Source: JANPBY01 sp963805505
GTDB taxonomy: Bacteria > Actinomycetota > Actinomycetes > DATJPE01
DNA: 64,000 bases
Direction: 5' to 3'
Assembly: GCA_963805505.1 (NCBI GenBank)
Contig: CAWDUP010000002.1
Span: 62,001-126,000, forward strand
Shown here: piece by piece, positions 62,367 through 64,000 of the stretch
Layout: each line of letters begins with the position of its first letter
How positions within the stretch are numbered: the stretch's first letter is position 1
The notes under the pieces: generated by a model
What the model saw: the letters and a program-made list of their open reading frames with translations, nothing else
The model's database searches: none
Told to the model about the DNA's origin: nothing
Program-made: the position numbers and the translations under genes

Positions 62367-63887
62367 GTGTGGCTACCCAATCGACTGAAGCGCAGCGCAA
62401 CGCGCAAGCCGTCGGTCGACGTCCAACCGGTTCCGCCAGCCCTCCCCGAGGTCGAGCGGCTCAACCTGAGGCGAACGGCCGAAGCCCTCACTCGTGCCGG
62501 GATCCCCTTCTTCCTTATCCCCACCAATGCTCGCACCTCCCCGCGTCTGGGGATCGACTCCGTCCACCTCACGCGTGCCGTCGAGGCGCTGACTGCGCCT
62601 GAGTCCGCGCTCACGGTCCAGCTACGTCAGGGGGATCGGCTAGCGCCGCTTGGCCCGGGTCCGCGATCCTCGACGAGGGTCCCGCGAGGGGCGGTGCTGC
62701 TCGCGTACACCTCGGGTGGTGGTGACACGCCCCAGCGCCTGTATCTCCAGGCCCGACCATGCGTCGTAGAGCCGTGGGTGGCAGCCGGCGGCGTTCATCG
62801 GCCGATCATGACCAACAGCTACGCATCAGCCATCGACCTCTCGTCCGCGGCATGGACGACGACGACGGCTTTGGACGTGCCCGGTCTGCCCACGCTGACC
62901 GATTTCGCCGGCGTGGACGTGTGGGACGTCGATTTCCCCATCGACGCAGTCATGCTCTGGGTCGATGGGTCCGACCCCGACTGGCAGGCTCGGCGGGCAG
63001 CCGCAGACCCGGTGGCCCGGGGATTGCACAAGGCAGCGGTCGACCCGAATCGGTTTCGTCAGCACGGCGAGCTCAGATACGCACTCCGGTCCATCGAGAT
63101 GTTCGCCCCCTGGATCCGCCGCATCCATCTGGTGACCGATCGGCAACGGCCCGACTGGCTGGTCGCCGACCAAGAGCGAGTGGTTGTGGTCGATCACAGC
63201 GAGATCTTCTCCGAAGCCGGTCGGCTCCCTTCGTTCAACTCCCACGCCATCAGCGCCCGTGCGCACCATGTTCCGGGCCTGTCCGAACACTTCCTCTACC
63301 TGAACGACGATGTCTTCTTCGGACGACCAGTCAAGCCAGAACAATGGTTTGAGGGCAACGGAAACCCGCTCTTCCACACCACGCGCTCACGCGTCGACGG
63401 CGTCTCCCTCTCTGACCCGACCCCGCCAACGATGGCGCGCAGACGCGTGGCCGACCTGGTGGAGAGGGACTACGGAAGGCGACCCCACCAACTGTTCCAA
63501 CACGGTCCGCACGCGCTACGCCGCTCGGCGCTGCTGGAGCTGGAGGCCAAGTATCCCCAGGAGTTCCGCGAGACCTGGTCCCATCAGTTCAGAAGCGCAG
63601 ATGACATCGAGGTGGTGTGGCTGCACAACTACGTCGGCTTCATGTCCTCAGCCGCCCGACCGTCGGCGTCGGTGACCTACGGATATCTTTCGCTCGGCGA
63701 CCCAACGGTTGTGCAGCGGATGGCCGAACTCTTGCAACGTCGCCATAGGGACGTTTTCTGCCTCAACGACGATGTCCAGCAGCCGTCGGACGACGAGAGG
63801 GTGTCGGCGGTAGAGCCTTTCCTCGCGGACTACTTCCCGCACCCGTCGTCGTTCGAGCGCGACGTTCCCGCTCAGGCCCGTTCATAG
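62367..63887 (+). CDS. Stealth family capsule hexose-1-phosphate transferase
   Basis: A 506-residue protein from GTG 62367. An N-terminal 180-residue variable part precedes the conserved Stealth regions. CR1 is DAVMLWVDGSDPDW (about 193-206). CR2 covers ELRYALRSIEMFAPWIRRIH to LYLNDDVFFG (about 235-319). CR3 is around HGPHALRRSALLEL, and CR4 contains FCLNDD near the C-terminus. Stealth enzymes transfer hexose-1-phosphate to build phosphodiester-linked polysaccharides. The neighbouring LCP gene suggests wall attachment. Confidence 0.9.
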   Translation: MWLPNRLKRSATRKPSVDVQPVPPALPEVERLNLRRTAEALTRAGIPFFLIPTNARTSPRLGIDSVHLTRAVEALTAPESALTVQLRQGDRLAPLGPGPRSSTRVPRGAVLLAYTSGGGDTPQRLYLQARPCVVEPWVAAGGVHRPIMTNSYASAIDLSSAAWTTTTALDVPGLPTLTDFAGVDVWDVDFPIDAVMLWVDGSDPDWQARRAAADPVARGLHKAAVDPNRFRQHGELRYALRSIEMFAPWIRRIHLVTDRQRPDWLVADQERVVVVDHSEIFSEAGRLPSFNSHAISARAHHVPGLSEHFLYLNDDVFFGRPVKPEQWFEGNGNPLFHTTRSRVDGVSLSDPTPPTMARRRVADLVERDYGRRPHQLFQHGPHALRRSALLELEAKYPQEFRETWSHQFRSADDIEVVWLHNYVGFMSSAARPSASVTYGYLSLGDPTVVQRMAELLQRRHRDVFCLNDDVQQPSDDERVSAVEPFLADYFPHPSSFERDVPAQARS

Positions 63888-64000
63888 CGGGAGCGGAACG
63901 GGAAAGTTGCCTCCAAGAATCCGAGCATCTCGCGTCGAAGAAGTTCAGGATCCGGCACGGAGTGCTCGCTCTGGTTGAGACAGAAGGTGTCCACGCGCCC
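63872..64000 (-). CDS. second Stealth-family protein (3' end only)
   Basis: A 42-residue C-terminal fragment on the minus strand, open to the window edge. It reads RVDTFCLNQSEHSVPDPELL, then a helix (RREMLGFLEATFPF) and SRYERA before the stop at 63874-63872. The TFCLN block and the following helix correspond to CR4 of Stealth proteins, as in FCLNDD of the upstream gene. Its 3' end overlaps the upstream Stealth gene by 16 bases, in convergent orientation. The rest lies beyond the window. Confidence 0.65.
   Translation of the reverse strand, partial: GRVDTFCLNQSEHSVPDPELLRREMLGFLEATFPFRSRYERA

Overview
The window is chromosomal DNA from a high-GC actinobacterium. Evidence: MtrA/MtrB/LpqB, a WhiB2-type regulator, coenzyme F420 biosynthesis genes (fbiA, fbiB), DUF3499 and TIGR03089 proteins, DUF222/HNH proteins, frequent GTG starts, and ATGA/GTGA stop-start overlaps. 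Gene order closely follows the conserved core of Mycobacterium tuberculosis around hpf-comF-lpqB-mtrBA, ahcY, manA-manB, whiB2, fbiAB, manC and an LCP gene. The mix with Stealth, DUF5719 and SpoIIM/RDD genes suggests a Micrococcales member, possibly Intrasporangiaceae-like. That placement is inference; no rRNA or marker search was possible.

Layout. 1-11.3 kb holds the end of an RsbW-like ATPase, a hydrolase, a frameshifted DUF222/HNH gene, a RecB-like nuclease with a PHP phosphoesterase, a DUF2332 protein, an acyl-CoA dehydrogenase with a CitE-like lyase and an EamA transporter, a GNAT enzyme and an AlkZ/YcaQ-like protein. 11.3-18.1 kb is a minus-strand run: LuxR-type response regulator, hpf, comF, lpqB, mtrB, mtrA. 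18.2-23.6 kb is a plus-strand operon (GPDPase-type membrane protein, DUF4129, DUF4350, MoxR ATPase, DUF58) whose usual partners SpoIIM and RDD follow at 25.9-27.8 kb. Between them lies an accessory block: HIT, VOC, a rifamycin ADP-ribosyltransferase (arr), a nitroreductase and two identical palindromic repeats. 27.9-35.5 kb holds a CPBP protease, ahcY, and a tightly overlapped mannose-metabolism operon (manB, Trm112-like, SIS isomerase, CDF transporter, manA). 35.6-42.1 kb holds DUF3499, an Rv3259-like protein, a giant GT2 membrane protein, a frameshifted DUF5719 gene and whiB2 with a clear promoter. 42.1-46.2 kb is a second insertion (methyltransferase, two-component system, PLP decarboxylase). 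46.3-49.0 kb is fbiA-fbiB-HAD. 49.1-50.0 kb is a decayed sigma-factor/WD40-like cassette. 50-56.8 kb holds a cupin, an AlkA-like glycosylase, a ManC-like nucleotidyltransferase and a 1378-residue secreted PGRP-amidase/SpoIID fusion. 56.8-64 kb holds TIGR03089, two LCP ligases flanking a CoA-transferase pair, a Stealth phosphotransferase, and the 3' end of a second, convergent Stealth gene.

Functionally the window is dominated by envelope construction and its control. manA/manB/manC supply GDP-mannose, GT2/LCP/Stealth proteins assemble and attach wall polymers, PGRP-SpoIID probably remodels peptidoglycan, and MtrAB-LpqB and WhiB2 link this to growth and division. Three loci (DUF222/HNH, DUF5719, sigma/WD40) carry frame disruptions that should be checked against raw reads before being called pseudogenes.
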